Assembly: GCF_019278565.1 (NCBI RefSeq)
Contig: NZ_CP058988.1
Location: 1,736,001-1,800,000, forward strand
Reading direction: 5' to 3'
DNA: 64,000 nt
Source of the DNA: Cellulophaga sp. HaHa_2_95
GTDB lineage: Bacteria > Bacteroidota > Bacteroidia > Flavobacteriales > Flavobacteriaceae
The notes beneath the pieces were generated by a model. The model was not told the origin of the DNA and did no database searches. It worked only from the letters and a program-made list of their open reading frames with translations. The translations under genes were made by a program, and so were the position numbers. How positions within the stretch are numbered: the first letter of the stretch is position 1; every line of letters begins with the position of its first letter. This document shows positions 53,916-61,977 of this stretch, in pieces.

Positions 53916-54473
53916 ATGAGCGATATAAATAATACAGAAGATATACAAGAGGAGAACTTAGCGCAACAAGAAGGAGCAGAGAACCAAGAAAATTCAGCTG
54001 AACAAGTTGAAGTTGAGGAGCTTTCTGTGGAAGAACAATTGAGAGAAGATTTAGCAAAAGAGAAAGATAAATTTTTAAGATTGTTTGCGGAGTTTGAAAA
54101 CTACAAAAAAAGAACTTCAAAAGAGCGAATGGATTTGTTTAAAACTGCAGGACAAGAAGTGATTGTAGCTTTGTTACCAGTTTCTGATGATTTTGATAGA
54201 GCGATGCAAGAATTAGCAAAATCAAATGATAAAGAAACGTTCAAGGGGGTAGAATTAATTAAAATCAAGTTCGAACAAGTACTAAAATCTAAAGGCTTAG
54301 AAGAAGTAGAGGCTAAAGCTGGTGATGTGTTTGATGCAGATATTCATGAAGCAATAACACAAATACCTGCTCCAAATAAGAAGTTGAAGGGCAAGATTAT
54401 AGATGTAATTGAAAAAGGATTTAAGTTAGGTGATAAAATTATCCGTCATCCAAAAGTGGTTGTTGGTAATTAA
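53916..54473 (+). CDS. grpE: Nucleotide exchange factor GrpE
   Basis: 185 residues. An acidic, disordered front (NTEDIQEENLAQQEGAENQ) precedes a long coiled coil (about 45-90, with DKFLRLFAEFENYKKRTSKE) and the beta domain with GVELIKIKFEQVLKSKGL and FDADIHEAITQIPAPNKKLK. It releases ADP from DnaK. The stop is nine bases before dnaJ, so they form one operon; DnaK is not in the window. Confidence 0.96.
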   Translation: MSDINNTEDIQEENLAQQEGAENQENSAEQVEVEELSVEEQLREDLAKEKDKFLRLFAEFENYKKRTSKERMDLFKTAGQEVIVALLPVSDDFDRAMQELAKSNDKETFKGVELIKIKFEQVLKSKGLEEVEAKAGDVFDADIHEAITQIPAPNKKLKGKIIDVIEKGFKLGDKIIRHPKVVVGN

Positions 54474-54482
54474 ACATAAAGT

Positions 54483-55610
54483 ATGAAGGAAGATTATTAC
54501 GACATTTTAGGCATAGCCAAAGGCGCAAGCGCAGCTGAAATTAAAAAAGCATATCGGAAAAAAGCCGTTCAATATCACCCAGATAAAAATCCGGGAGACG
54601 CGAAGGCAGAAGAGATGTTTAAAAAAGCTGCTGAAGCCTATGAAGTATTAAGCGACGATAATAAAAAAGCACGTTACGATCAGTACGGTCATGCAGCCTT
54701 TGATGGTTCTGGCGGTTTCGGCGGTGGTGGCGGAGGTGGCATGAATATGGATGACATATTCAACCAGTTTGGCGATATTTTTGGCGGCTTCGGCGGCGGT
54801 GGAGGCTTTAGTGGTTTCGGCGGCGGTGGCGGCGGTCAGCGAAGAGTAAAAGGCAGTAGCTTAAAAATTAGAGTTGCACTTACGCTAGAAGAAGTAGCAA
54901 ATGGTGTTGAGAAGAAAATAAAAGTTAAGCGTAAAGTTCAGGCTAGTGGGGTTACCTATAAAACATGTGGCACCTGTGGTGGTAGAGGTCAAGTTACTAA
55001 GATCACTAATACTATTCTAGGTAGAATGCAGACAGCAGCTACTTGCAGTACGTGCGGTGGTAGTGGTCAAATTCTAGATCATAAGCCAGGCGATGCAGAT
55101 GCTCAAGGTATGATCGTTAAAGAAGAAACTGTAGCGGTTAAAATACCTGGTGGTGTAGAAGATGGCATGCAATTAAAGGTTTCTGGAAAAGGAAATGATG
55201 CTCCTGGAAATGGTGTTCCTGGAGATTTAATTGTTGCAATCGAAACATTAGAGCATGAAACACTTAAACGTGAGGGTGATAATTTACATTATGATCTGTA
55301 TGTAAGTATTTCTGAAGCTGTGTTAGGTACTTCTAAGGAGATTGATGCTGTAACGGGTAAAGTGCGCATTAAATTAGAGCCAGGAATACAATCTGGAAAA
55401 ATTTTACGTCTTAGAGGTAAAGGTATTTCTAGTCTCAATGGGTACGGTGCAGGAGATTTGTTAGTGCATGTAAATGTTTGGACTCCAAAAACACTTAGCA
55501 AAGAGCAAAAAGAGTTTTTTGAAAAGATGCAGAATAATGAGAATTTTATTCCAAATCCAGAAAAATCAGATAAATCGTTCTTTGAAAAAGTGAAAGACAT
55601 GTTTTCTTAA
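54483..55610 (+). CDS. dnaJ: Chaperone DnaJ with a reduced zinc-finger region
   Basis: 375 residues. The J domain (1-70) has the HPD triad in YHPDKNPGDAKAEEMFKKA. A Gly/Phe region follows (about 78-120). The central region holds only two CxxCxGxG repeats, CGTCGGRG (from Cys 162) and CSTCGGSG (from Cys 188), instead of the usual four, so just one zinc site can form. The two C-terminal substrate domains (about 125-345) are normal (VKIPGGVEDGMQLKVSGKGN). Flavobacterial relatives seem to share this from memory. Two hairpins follow the gene. Confidence 0.96.
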   Translation: MKEDYYDILGIAKGASAAEIKKAYRKKAVQYHPDKNPGDAKAEEMFKKAAEAYEVLSDDNKKARYDQYGHAAFDGSGGFGGGGGGGMNMDDIFNQFGDIFGGFGGGGGFSGFGGGGGGQRRVKGSSLKIRVALTLEEVANGVEKKIKVKRKVQASGVTYKTCGTCGGRGQVTKITNTILGRMQTAATCSTCGGSGQILDHKPGDADAQGMIVKEETVAVKIPGGVEDGMQLKVSGKGNDAPGNGVPGDLIVAIETLEHETLKREGDNLHYDLYVSISEAVLGTSKEIDAVTGKVRIKLEPGIQSGKILRLRGKGISSLNGYGAGDLLVHVNVWTPKTLSKEQKEFFEKMQNNENFIPNPEKSDKSFFEKVKDMFS

Positions 55611-55654
55611 GAGCATTTATAATTCATTTTTAAAATAAAAACGTATATTTGAAA

Positions 55655-55685
55655 TAACATTGGGTTTCCAATGTTAATTTTCTTT
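55655..55685 (+). terminator. Terminator of grpE-dnaJ
   Basis: TAACATTGG and CCAATGTTA pair perfectly around GTTT and run into ATTTTCTTTTT. Confidence 0.85.
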
Positions 55686-55702
55686 TTCATAGCAATTTTT
55701 TT

Positions 55703-55735
55703 CCCATCCTTGATTTTATTGAGGGTGGGTTTTGT
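55703..55735 (+). terminator. Second hairpin downstream of dnaJ
   Basis: CCCATCCT pairs with AGGGTGGG (one T-G pair) around an 11-base loop, followed by TTTTGT: a probable back-up terminator. Confidence 0.5.
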
Positions 55736-55847
55736 ATTTAAGGCCTTTTTTAATCTTATTTGCGCCATTATAAAAGCCTGCTGTGGTATATTTTTACTTT
55801 TTCGTTATTATTTATTGCAGGAAATACGGTGTTTTAAAGCATTTCAA

Positions 55848-55855
55848 TATCTTTG
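55848..55855 (+). promoter_or_regulatory. Promoter -7 box of the ABC exporter operon
   Basis: TATCTTTG, exact TAnnTTTG, 15 bases before ATG 55870. It supports that start over the upstream in-frame ATG at 55783. No TTG is at the usual spacing. Confidence 0.5.
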
Positions 55856-55869
55856 ATAAAATTGTTTGC

Positions 55870-56805
55870 ATGAACCATGTATTGGTAGCTAAAGAAGTAA
55901 GCAAGAAATATGGTGCGTATACAGCCCTAAACAATATTTCTTTAGAAATTCCTGAAAATAGCATTTACGGATTATTGGGTCCTAACGGAGCTGGTAAAAC
56001 TTCCCTAATTAGAATTATTAACCAAATTACTTATCCAGATTCGGGTACCGTTTTATTTAACGGCGAACCTTTAGACCCTAAACATATTGCTATGATAGGC
56101 TATCTTCCTGAAGAAAGAGGCTTGTATAAAAGTATGAAGGTCGGCGAGCAAGCTTTGTATTTAGCGCAGCTCAAAGGTATGGGTAAGGCGGAAGCAAAAA
56201 TAAAGCTGAAGTATTGGTTTGATAAATTTGAAATTGGCGATTGGTGGAATAAAAAAGTGCAAGAACTTTCTAAAGGGATGGCACAGAAAGTACAGTTTAT
56301 TGTAACCGTTTTGCATGAACCAAAGCTTTTAATTTTTGATGAACCCTTTAGTGGCTTTGATCCTATTAATGCCAACGTTATAAAAGATGAAATATTAGAG
56401 CTTAAGAAAAATGGTACTTCTATAATTTTTTCTACCCATAGAATGGAATCTGTAGAAGAGCTTTGTGAGTACATCGCATTGATTCATAAGTCGGAAAAAA
56501 TTTTAGACGGCAAGCTTACGGATATCAAGAAAGCTTATAAAAAAAATATTTTTGAGGTCGGGATGCAAGTGTTGAATCCCTCTGAAATTGTACAAGAATT
56601 AAAAGAGAAGCTTGCTATTTTTGAGGACTACTATGAAGTTCACGAAAACCAATTAAACTTTAAGTTGCAATTAAACGGAAAATCTACACAAGAAATCCTT
56701 ACCTATTTAGCCACTAAGGCACCTATTAATCACTTCGTGGAAAAAATTCCTTCAGCAAACGATATTTTCATACAAACCATATCTAGTAAAAATTCTAATG
56801 AATAA
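55870..56805 (+). CDS. ABC transporter ATPase, NatA-like
   Basis: 311 residues from ATG 55870 (MNHVLVAKEVSKKYGAYT). Walker A is GPNGAGKTS, the signature is LSKGM (a known variant of LSGGQ in this subfamily), Walker B is KLLIFDEPFSGFD, and the switch His is in IFSTHRMES. A 90-residue C-terminal extension is typical of NatA/ABC-2 exporters. It pairs with the permease gene, which overlaps its end by eight bases. The cargo is unknown; Na+ extrusion and peptide export are options for this family. Confidence 0.94.
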   Translation: MNHVLVAKEVSKKYGAYTALNNISLEIPENSIYGLLGPNGAGKTSLIRIINQITYPDSGTVLFNGEPLDPKHIAMIGYLPEERGLYKSMKVGEQALYLAQLKGMGKAEAKIKLKYWFDKFEIGDWWNKKVQELSKGMAQKVQFIVTVLHEPKLLIFDEPFSGFDPINANVIKDEILELKKNGTSIIFSTHRMESVEELCEYIALIHKSEKILDGKLTDIKKAYKKNIFEVGMQVLNPSEIVQELKEKLAIFEDYYEVHENQLNFKLQLNGKSTQEILTYLATKAPINHFVEKIPSANDIFIQTISSKNSNE

Positions 56806-58132
56806 ATTACTGCTTATAATTAAACGGGAGTACTTAGCAAAAGTTAGGAATAAATCATTTGTAATTATGACTTTTTTAAGTCCAATACTGATGGTGGCAA
56901 TGGTGGTTCTTATTGCTTTTTTAACGCAACTAAATGATAGTGAAAAACAAGTTATTACTATTTTGAACGAAAGTGATTTTTTTCATAATGAATTTGTAAT
57001 CAACGAAAGTACATCTTACATAGATTTTAAAAACATTGGTCTACAGCAAGCTATAGATTCTACGGTAAACCTAGGATATTATGGACTTCTGTATATTCCT
57101 GATGCTGCTACATTACAGGAGATTACGGATAAATCATTTTTCTATACCAAAGAGGCACCAAGTACTTCTACCTTAGATAAAATAGAAGGTATTTTTAAAA
57201 CAAGACTTCAGCAAAATAGATTGCAAGAACTAGGAGTGTCTAAACAAGATTTCCTAGAAGTAGATAAGAACTATGATATTAATTTGTCTACTTTTTCAGG
57301 AGATATAAATATTAAAGGATTTAATGAAATTAGAGCATTTATAGGTGGCGGTTTTGGATACTTAATCATGATGTTCATCATAATATATGGTGGCTTTGTA
57401 ATGAGAAGTGTTATTGAAGAAAAAACCAGTAGGATCATAGAAGTCATAATTTCCTCGGTAAAACCTTTTCAGTTAATGATGGGGAAAATTATAGGGACAT
57501 CCCTGGCGGGAATCACGCAATTTGCGATTTGGATTTTTTCAGCGTCCCTACTCATGTTGGTGGTTATCTTTATTTTTGATATTGATCCGGCAACGTTTAG
57601 TGGAACCAATCCTTCTATGGGAGCTATGTCTGCAGTACCTGATGTTTCGATGATGAACGAAAAGGTTTTGGCATTAGGAGTTGAAATTTTTAAAATTCCG
57701 TGGGTCATGCTCATAAGCTTCTTCCTTGTTTATTTCTTATTAGGCTATTTAATTTATAGTTCTATATATGCCGCTATTGGAGCTGCGGTTGACAATGAGA
57801 CAGATACACAGCAATTTATTCTTCCAGTAATTACACCATTAATGCTCGCTATTTATGTAGGCTTTTTTTCTGTGTTTAATAATCCTCACGGGCCTATTGC
57901 AGTGGCCTTTTCTTTGTTTCCGCTAACCTCGCCAATTGTAATGCTTATGCGTTTGTCAAGTGGTTTAGGAGAAGGTGGGGTTCCTATTTGGCAGGTAGTG
58001 GTTTCTATTTTGTTATTAATTATTACATTTATGGGGATTGTTTGGTTTGCAGCAAAAATTTACCGGATCGGAATTTTAATGTACGGCAAGAAACCAAGCT
58101 ACAAAGAATTGTATAAATGGTTAAAATATTAA
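56798..58132 (+). CDS. ABC-2 type permease, NatB-like
   Basis: 444 residues. A first membrane segment (SFVIMTFLSPILMVAMVVLI) is followed by an exported loop of about 150 residues (41-190) and five or six further membrane segments between 190 and 425, including GGFVMRSVIEEKTSRIIEVI, the conserved stretch of this family. It overlaps the ATPase gene by eight bases and abuts the MscS-type gene, so the three may be co-transcribed. Confidence 0.92.
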   Translation: MNKLLLIIKREYLAKVRNKSFVIMTFLSPILMVAMVVLIAFLTQLNDSEKQVITILNESDFFHNEFVINESTSYIDFKNIGLQQAIDSTVNLGYYGLLYIPDAATLQEITDKSFFYTKEAPSTSTLDKIEGIFKTRLQQNRLQELGVSKQDFLEVDKNYDINLSTFSGDINIKGFNEIRAFIGGGFGYLIMMFIIIYGGFVMRSVIEEKTSRIIEVIISSVKPFQLMMGKIIGTSLAGITQFAIWIFSASLLMLVVIFIFDIDPATFSGTNPSMGAMSAVPDVSMMNEKVLALGVEIFKIPWVMLISFFLVYFLLGYLIYSSIYAAIGAAVDNETDTQQFILPVITPLMLAIYVGFFSVFNNPHGPIAVAFSLFPLTSPIVMLMRLSSGLGEGGVPIWQVVVSILLLIITFMGIVWFAAKIYRIGILMYGKKPSYKELYKWLKY

Positions 58133-58135
58133 TTG

Positions 58136-59020
58136 ATGATTCAAGATCATACGGAGAAAGTAAAAGAGATTCTAGAGGAAGATATTTGGGGTGCTCTTAA
58201 AAACTTTCTAGATCTTGGAGTTCATTTTGGAAAAGGCGATAAAGAAATTCATATCACCATCGGGCTTCTGCTTCTATTGGTATTGGCTTTTATAGCGACC
58301 AGTTTTGTTTTAAAATGGTTGCGTTACCTCTTTACGAGAAGAATGGAGGTAGATGATAAGAATAAGTTTATCAGTGTCTTTAAATTTATACGCTATGTAG
58401 CTTTTCTGGTGGTCATTGTTTTAACAATGAGTGCTGCAGGAATAAATATCACAATTCTTCTAACAGCATCTGCGGCCCTTTTTGTTGGTTTAGGTTTAGC
58501 CTTACAAGAATTATTTCAAGATGTCATAGGAGGTATCTTTATTATTGTAGACAAATCTTTGAGTGTAGGAGATATTGTAGAAATCAATGGTAAAGTTGGT
58601 AAGGTTTTTGAAATTAAATTAAGAACCACTCGTTGTATTACTAGAGATGATAAGGTAGTCATTATCCCAAATCATAAATTTATAAGTGAGACTATTTATA
58701 ATTATACGCAAAATCATAAGACCACCAGAGAAACTGTTAAGGTGGGTGTAGCTTATGGTAGTGATGTGGCTTTGGTAACTAGATTGTTAGAGGAGTCCGT
58801 TTTGGGGCAAAAAGGGGTGTTAAAGAACCCAAAACCTTTCGTCTTGTTTGAGGACTTTGGAGATTCTGCATTGCTGTTTGCAGTTAATTTTTATATCGGG
58901 GATAGTTTTTCAGACCCAAGGATAAAAAGTGCTATTAGATATAACATAGATGCTAAATTTAGAGAACACAATATAAGTATCCCATTCCCTCAACGCGATG
59001 TTCATATTAAAAGTAATTAA
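58136..59020 (+). CDS. Small-conductance mechanosensitive channel (MscS family)
   Basis: 294 residues from ATG 58136; the TTG three bases earlier is an equal alternative. Three membrane segments at about 45-65, 85-105 and 110-135 precede the pore helix ALFVGLGLALQELFQDVIGG and the beta domain (VDKSLSVGDIVEINGKVGKV). The C-terminal domain ends IPFPQRDVHIKSN, the usual MscS finish. It opens when membrane tension rises, protecting from hypo-osmotic shock. It follows the ABC permease gene by three bases. Confidence 0.94.
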   Translation: MIQDHTEKVKEILEEDIWGALKNFLDLGVHFGKGDKEIHITIGLLLLLVLAFIATSFVLKWLRYLFTRRMEVDDKNKFISVFKFIRYVAFLVVIVLTMSAAGINITILLTASAALFVGLGLALQELFQDVIGGIFIIVDKSLSVGDIVEINGKVGKVFEIKLRTTRCITRDDKVVIIPNHKFISETIYNYTQNHKTTRETVKVGVAYGSDVALVTRLLEESVLGQKGVLKNPKPFVLFEDFGDSALLFAVNFYIGDSFSDPRIKSAIRYNIDAKFREHNISIPFPQRDVHIKSN

Positions 59021-59058
59021 ATAATTTGGCAGTTATGCCAATACAAAATATAGAGTAC

Positions 59059-60222
59059 ATGTCTAGAATATTAGTTATAGAAGATGAAGCGGCTATTAGA
59101 AGAGTCTTAGTGAAAATTTTATCTGAAGAAAGTAATACGTATACCGTTGAGGAGGCAGAAGATGGTTTGAAAGGAATCGAAGCGGTGAAAAAGGAAGATT
59201 ATGACTTAGTGCTTTGTGATATTAAGATGCCCAAAATGGATGGGGTAGAAGTACTGGAAGCGGCTAAAAAAATTAAACCAGAAATTCCTTTTATCATGAT
59301 ATCTGGTCACGGGGATTTAGATACGGCTGTGAATACAATGCGTTTAGGAGCTTTTGATTATATATCAAAACCACCAGATTTAAATAGGTTGTTAACTACA
59401 GTTCGTAATGCTTTAGATAGAAAAGAACTGGTAGTTGAAAATAAAATTCTAAAGAAAAAAGTATCTAAAAATTATGAGATGGTGGGTGAAAGCGATGCTA
59501 TTGGAGTAATTAAAGATATCATAGAAAAAGTTGCGCCTACAGATGCTCGTGTATTAATTACGGGGCCAAATGGTACAGGAAAAGAGTTAGTTGCTCATTG
59601 GGTTCATGAAAAGAGTCAGAGAAGTAGTGCTGCATTTATAGAAGTAAATTGTGCGGCAATACCTTCAGAACTTATAGAGAGTGAATTATTTGGTCATGTA
59701 AAAGGAGCCTTTACATCGGCTGTTAAAGACAGAGCAGGTAAATTTGAAGCCGCTAATAATGGGACAATATTTTTAGATGAGATTGGAGATATGAGTCTTT
59801 CTGCTCAGGCAAAAGTTCTTAGAGCTTTACAAGAAAGTAAGATATCAAGAGTAGGTTCGGATAAAGATATTAAAGTAAATGTTCGGGTAGTTGCTGCGAC
59901 TAATAAAAACCTCAAGAAAGAAATTGAAGATGGGAACTTCAGAGAAGATTTATACCATAGACTTGCCGTTATCTTGGTTAAGGTTCCTGCGTTAAATGAT
60001 AGAAGAGATGATATTCCACTTTTGATTAATCATTTCGCTTCTAAAATAGCTTCAGAGCACGGAACTGCAGTGAAAACATTCTCAGATAAAGCAATAGCTT
60101 TGCTTCAAGAATATGACTGGACTGGTAATATTCGTGAATTAAGAAATGTTGTTGAACGATTAATAATATTAGGAAATACAGAAGTAGATGCTGCTGATGT
60201 AAAATTATTTGCTAGTAAATAA
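59059..60222 (+). CDS. NtrC-like response regulator with AAA+ domain and no DNA-binding domain
   Basis: 387 residues from ATG 59059 (MSRILVIEDEAAIRRVLV). The receiver domain has the phospho-acceptor Asp 54 in LVLCDIKMPKMDG. The AAA+ domain (about 140-375) carries Walker A GPNGTGKE and IFLDEIGDM for Walker B. The sigma-54 contact loop reads GAFTSA (216-221) rather than GAFTGA. The protein ends VDAADVKLFASK directly after the AAA+ lid, with no Fis-type helix-turn-helix. It may act from solution or have another output. No histidine kinase gene is adjacent. Confidence 0.93.
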   Translation: MSRILVIEDEAAIRRVLVKILSEESNTYTVEEAEDGLKGIEAVKKEDYDLVLCDIKMPKMDGVEVLEAAKKIKPEIPFIMISGHGDLDTAVNTMRLGAFDYISKPPDLNRLLTTVRNALDRKELVVENKILKKKVSKNYEMVGESDAIGVIKDIIEKVAPTDARVLITGPNGTGKELVAHWVHEKSQRSSAAFIEVNCAAIPSELIESELFGHVKGAFTSAVKDRAGKFEAANNGTIFLDEIGDMSLSAQAKVLRALQESKISRVGSDKDIKVNVRVVAATNKNLKKEIEDGNFREDLYHRLAVILVKVPALNDRRDDIPLLINHFASKIASEHGTAVKTFSDKAIALLQEYDWTGNIRELRNVVERLIILGNTEVDAADVKLFASK

Positions 60223-60224
60223 CC

Positions 60225-60911
60225 TTACTTGCAATGATCTAATTTTTTAAGGGCATTAGTAGCAATTACTTTTGTCCTTAAATTATAATATTTTTTACCT
60301 TCAGATAGTTTATCATTCAAAAGTGCTAGGTCACATTTGTTTCTTATTTCAATGATAAAGTTTCGCGCTTCTTCACAATTTACTGTAACAATAACATCAT
60401 CCAAGGCCTTTTCAAAGGTTTCTAAGGAGGTATCTATTGCTTGGCGTAATTCTCTTTCTCGAGTTTCTTTAGAGACAAACTCATCTTTTTTAGCATTTTT
60501 AACGTTAAGTGTTAAGACATCTGCTTGATATTTACTTTGGTGTGTGTGATGTTCCTTTAAGGATTCTAAACTTGAATAGGTGTTTTTTAAGGCTCTATTG
60601 ATCAATACTTTGGCGCCACTTACGGTAGAAGTTTTTGTAGCTAAAATTAAATTGTCTAACCCGTCAAACAAATTTTTAGACGCATAACTACATCCGCAGT
60701 CATTAAGCTTAGTTCTCGTTTTTTCGATAGCATTGATAGCCTTATAAATCTGATATTTGGTCTTATTTAAATCGGTTTCCGCTAAAGCTTTTTTGGTTTG
60801 TGATGTTATGTATTCAATATTTGAACCCACATATTCACAATCTCTGTTCGTTTTGAAAGAAGAAGTTATTATAATTAATAGCACATAAAGTAAAGAGTAT
60901 TTACTTATCAT
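60225..60911 (-). CDS. Secreted helical protein, unknown
   Basis: 228 residues with a signal segment (YSLLYVLLIIITSSF). The mature part is helical and charged, with six cysteines (one pair as CGC in NDCGCSYASKN) and the last residues LKKLDHCK. Helices such as FEKALDDVIVTVNCEEARNF suggest a compact bundle with disulfides. It is convergent with the NtrC-like gene, separated by two bases. I do not recognise the family. Confidence 0.65.
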   Translation of the reverse strand: MISKYSLLYVLLIIITSSFKTNRDCEYVGSNIEYITSQTKKALAETDLNKTKYQIYKAINAIEKTRTKLNDCGCSYASKNLFDGLDNLILATKTSTVSGAKVLINRALKNTYSSLESLKEHHTHQSKYQADVLTLNVKNAKKDEFVSKETRERELRQAIDTSLETFEKALDDVIVTVNCEEARNFIIEIRNKCDLALLNDKLSEGKKYYNLRTKVIATNALKKLDHCK

Positions 60912-61096
60912 AGGTTAAGACTTTAATAATCAACATTTGGGAATGTGACTACAAATTTAGTGTTAACTGATGATAGAAGGTTTATTTATTCGTTGTAAAT
61001 CATCTTTTTTGGGTATAAATTGGATAAGATTAATATTTATACTGCTTTACGTGGAGGTTCTGTGATAGTCTAAAAAAAATATTTTATATTCATGGA

Positions 61097-61975
61097 ATGA
61101 ATAAAATTGATATTGATTCTTATCGCGTACAGGAATCCGTTAGTTTAAAAAGGATTGCAACTACTGAAAATTTTGATGCGGATGACGATAAGCTAAAAAA
61201 GAAATTAGAAAAAGTTAGGCGAGAACTAGGAGATTTTCAAGATACACTATATGCTCATGGGAAATATAGTGTTTTGATGTGTTTACAGGGGATGGATACT
61301 TCCGGAAAAGACAGCTTAATTCGTGAGGTTTTTAAAGATTTTAATGCAAGAGGTGTTGTGGTGCATAGTTTTAAAGTGCCTACAGAGTTAGAATTGAAAC
61401 ATGATTATCTGTGGCGCCATTACATTGCACTTCCTGCAAAAGGTAAAGTTGGTGTTTTTAATAGGACACACTATGAGAATGTATTAGTGACAAGGGTACA
61501 TCCTGAATATGTTATGGGAGAGCACATTCCAGGTATTCATACCGTTGATGATTTAGATGATGACTTTTGGGAAAAACGTTTTGAGCAAATCAATAATTTT
61601 GAAAAGCATATTGCCGATAATGGAACTATAATCTTTAAATTCTTTTTACATCTATCTAAAGAGGAACAGCGTCAACGACTGTTGCGTAGATTGCACTTAA
61701 AACGTAAGAATTGGAAGTTTTCTCCGGGAGATTTGAAAGAAAGAAAATTGTGGGATAGCTACCAAGAGTGTTATGAAGATGCTATTAATAAAACTTCTAA
61801 ACCACATGCTCCTTGGTTTGTGATACCGGCAGATAACAAAAAGGCTGCGCGATTAATTGTTGCAGAAACTATGCTTCAAGAGTTAAAAAAATACAAAGAT
61901 ATTAAGGAACCAGAATTAGATGATAAAATTAAAGCTAATTTAGAGGATTATAAAAATCAATTGGAAAAGGAATAA
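61097..61975 (+). CDS. Polyphosphate kinase 2 family protein
   Basis: 292 residues. The P-loop-kinase fold has Walker A in CLQGMDTSGKDSLIREVF, Walker B-like GKVGVFNRTHYENVLVTRVH, and the lid with LLRRLHLKRKNWKFSPGDL. The C-terminal part includes SKPHAPWFVIPADNKKAARL. PPK2 enzymes transfer phosphate between polyphosphate and nucleoside mono- or diphosphates. The class (AMP or ADP acceptor) cannot be given by eye. It starts at ATG 61097. The peptidase gene follows after two bases. Confidence 0.93.
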   Translation: MNKIDIDSYRVQESVSLKRIATTENFDADDDKLKKKLEKVRRELGDFQDTLYAHGKYSVLMCLQGMDTSGKDSLIREVFKDFNARGVVVHSFKVPTELELKHDYLWRHYIALPAKGKVGVFNRTHYENVLVTRVHPEYVMGEHIPGIHTVDDLDDDFWEKRFEQINNFEKHIADNGTIIFKFFLHLSKEEQRQRLLRRLHLKRKNWKFSPGDLKERKLWDSYQECYEDAINKTSKPHAPWFVIPADNKKAARLIVAETMLQELKKYKDIKEPELDDKIKANLEDYKNQLEKE

Positions 61976-61977
61976 GA

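Noticed and set aside
54700-54845. GGC/GGT-rich repeats inside dnaJ
   Set aside because: They encode the normal Gly/Phe-rich linker of DnaJ and are not a separate repeat element.
55671-55856. 61-residue hydrophobic frame between dnaJ and the ABC operon
   Set aside because: It starts inside the arm of a terminator hairpin and covers a second hairpin; the composition is that of T-rich DNA and it has no ribosome site.
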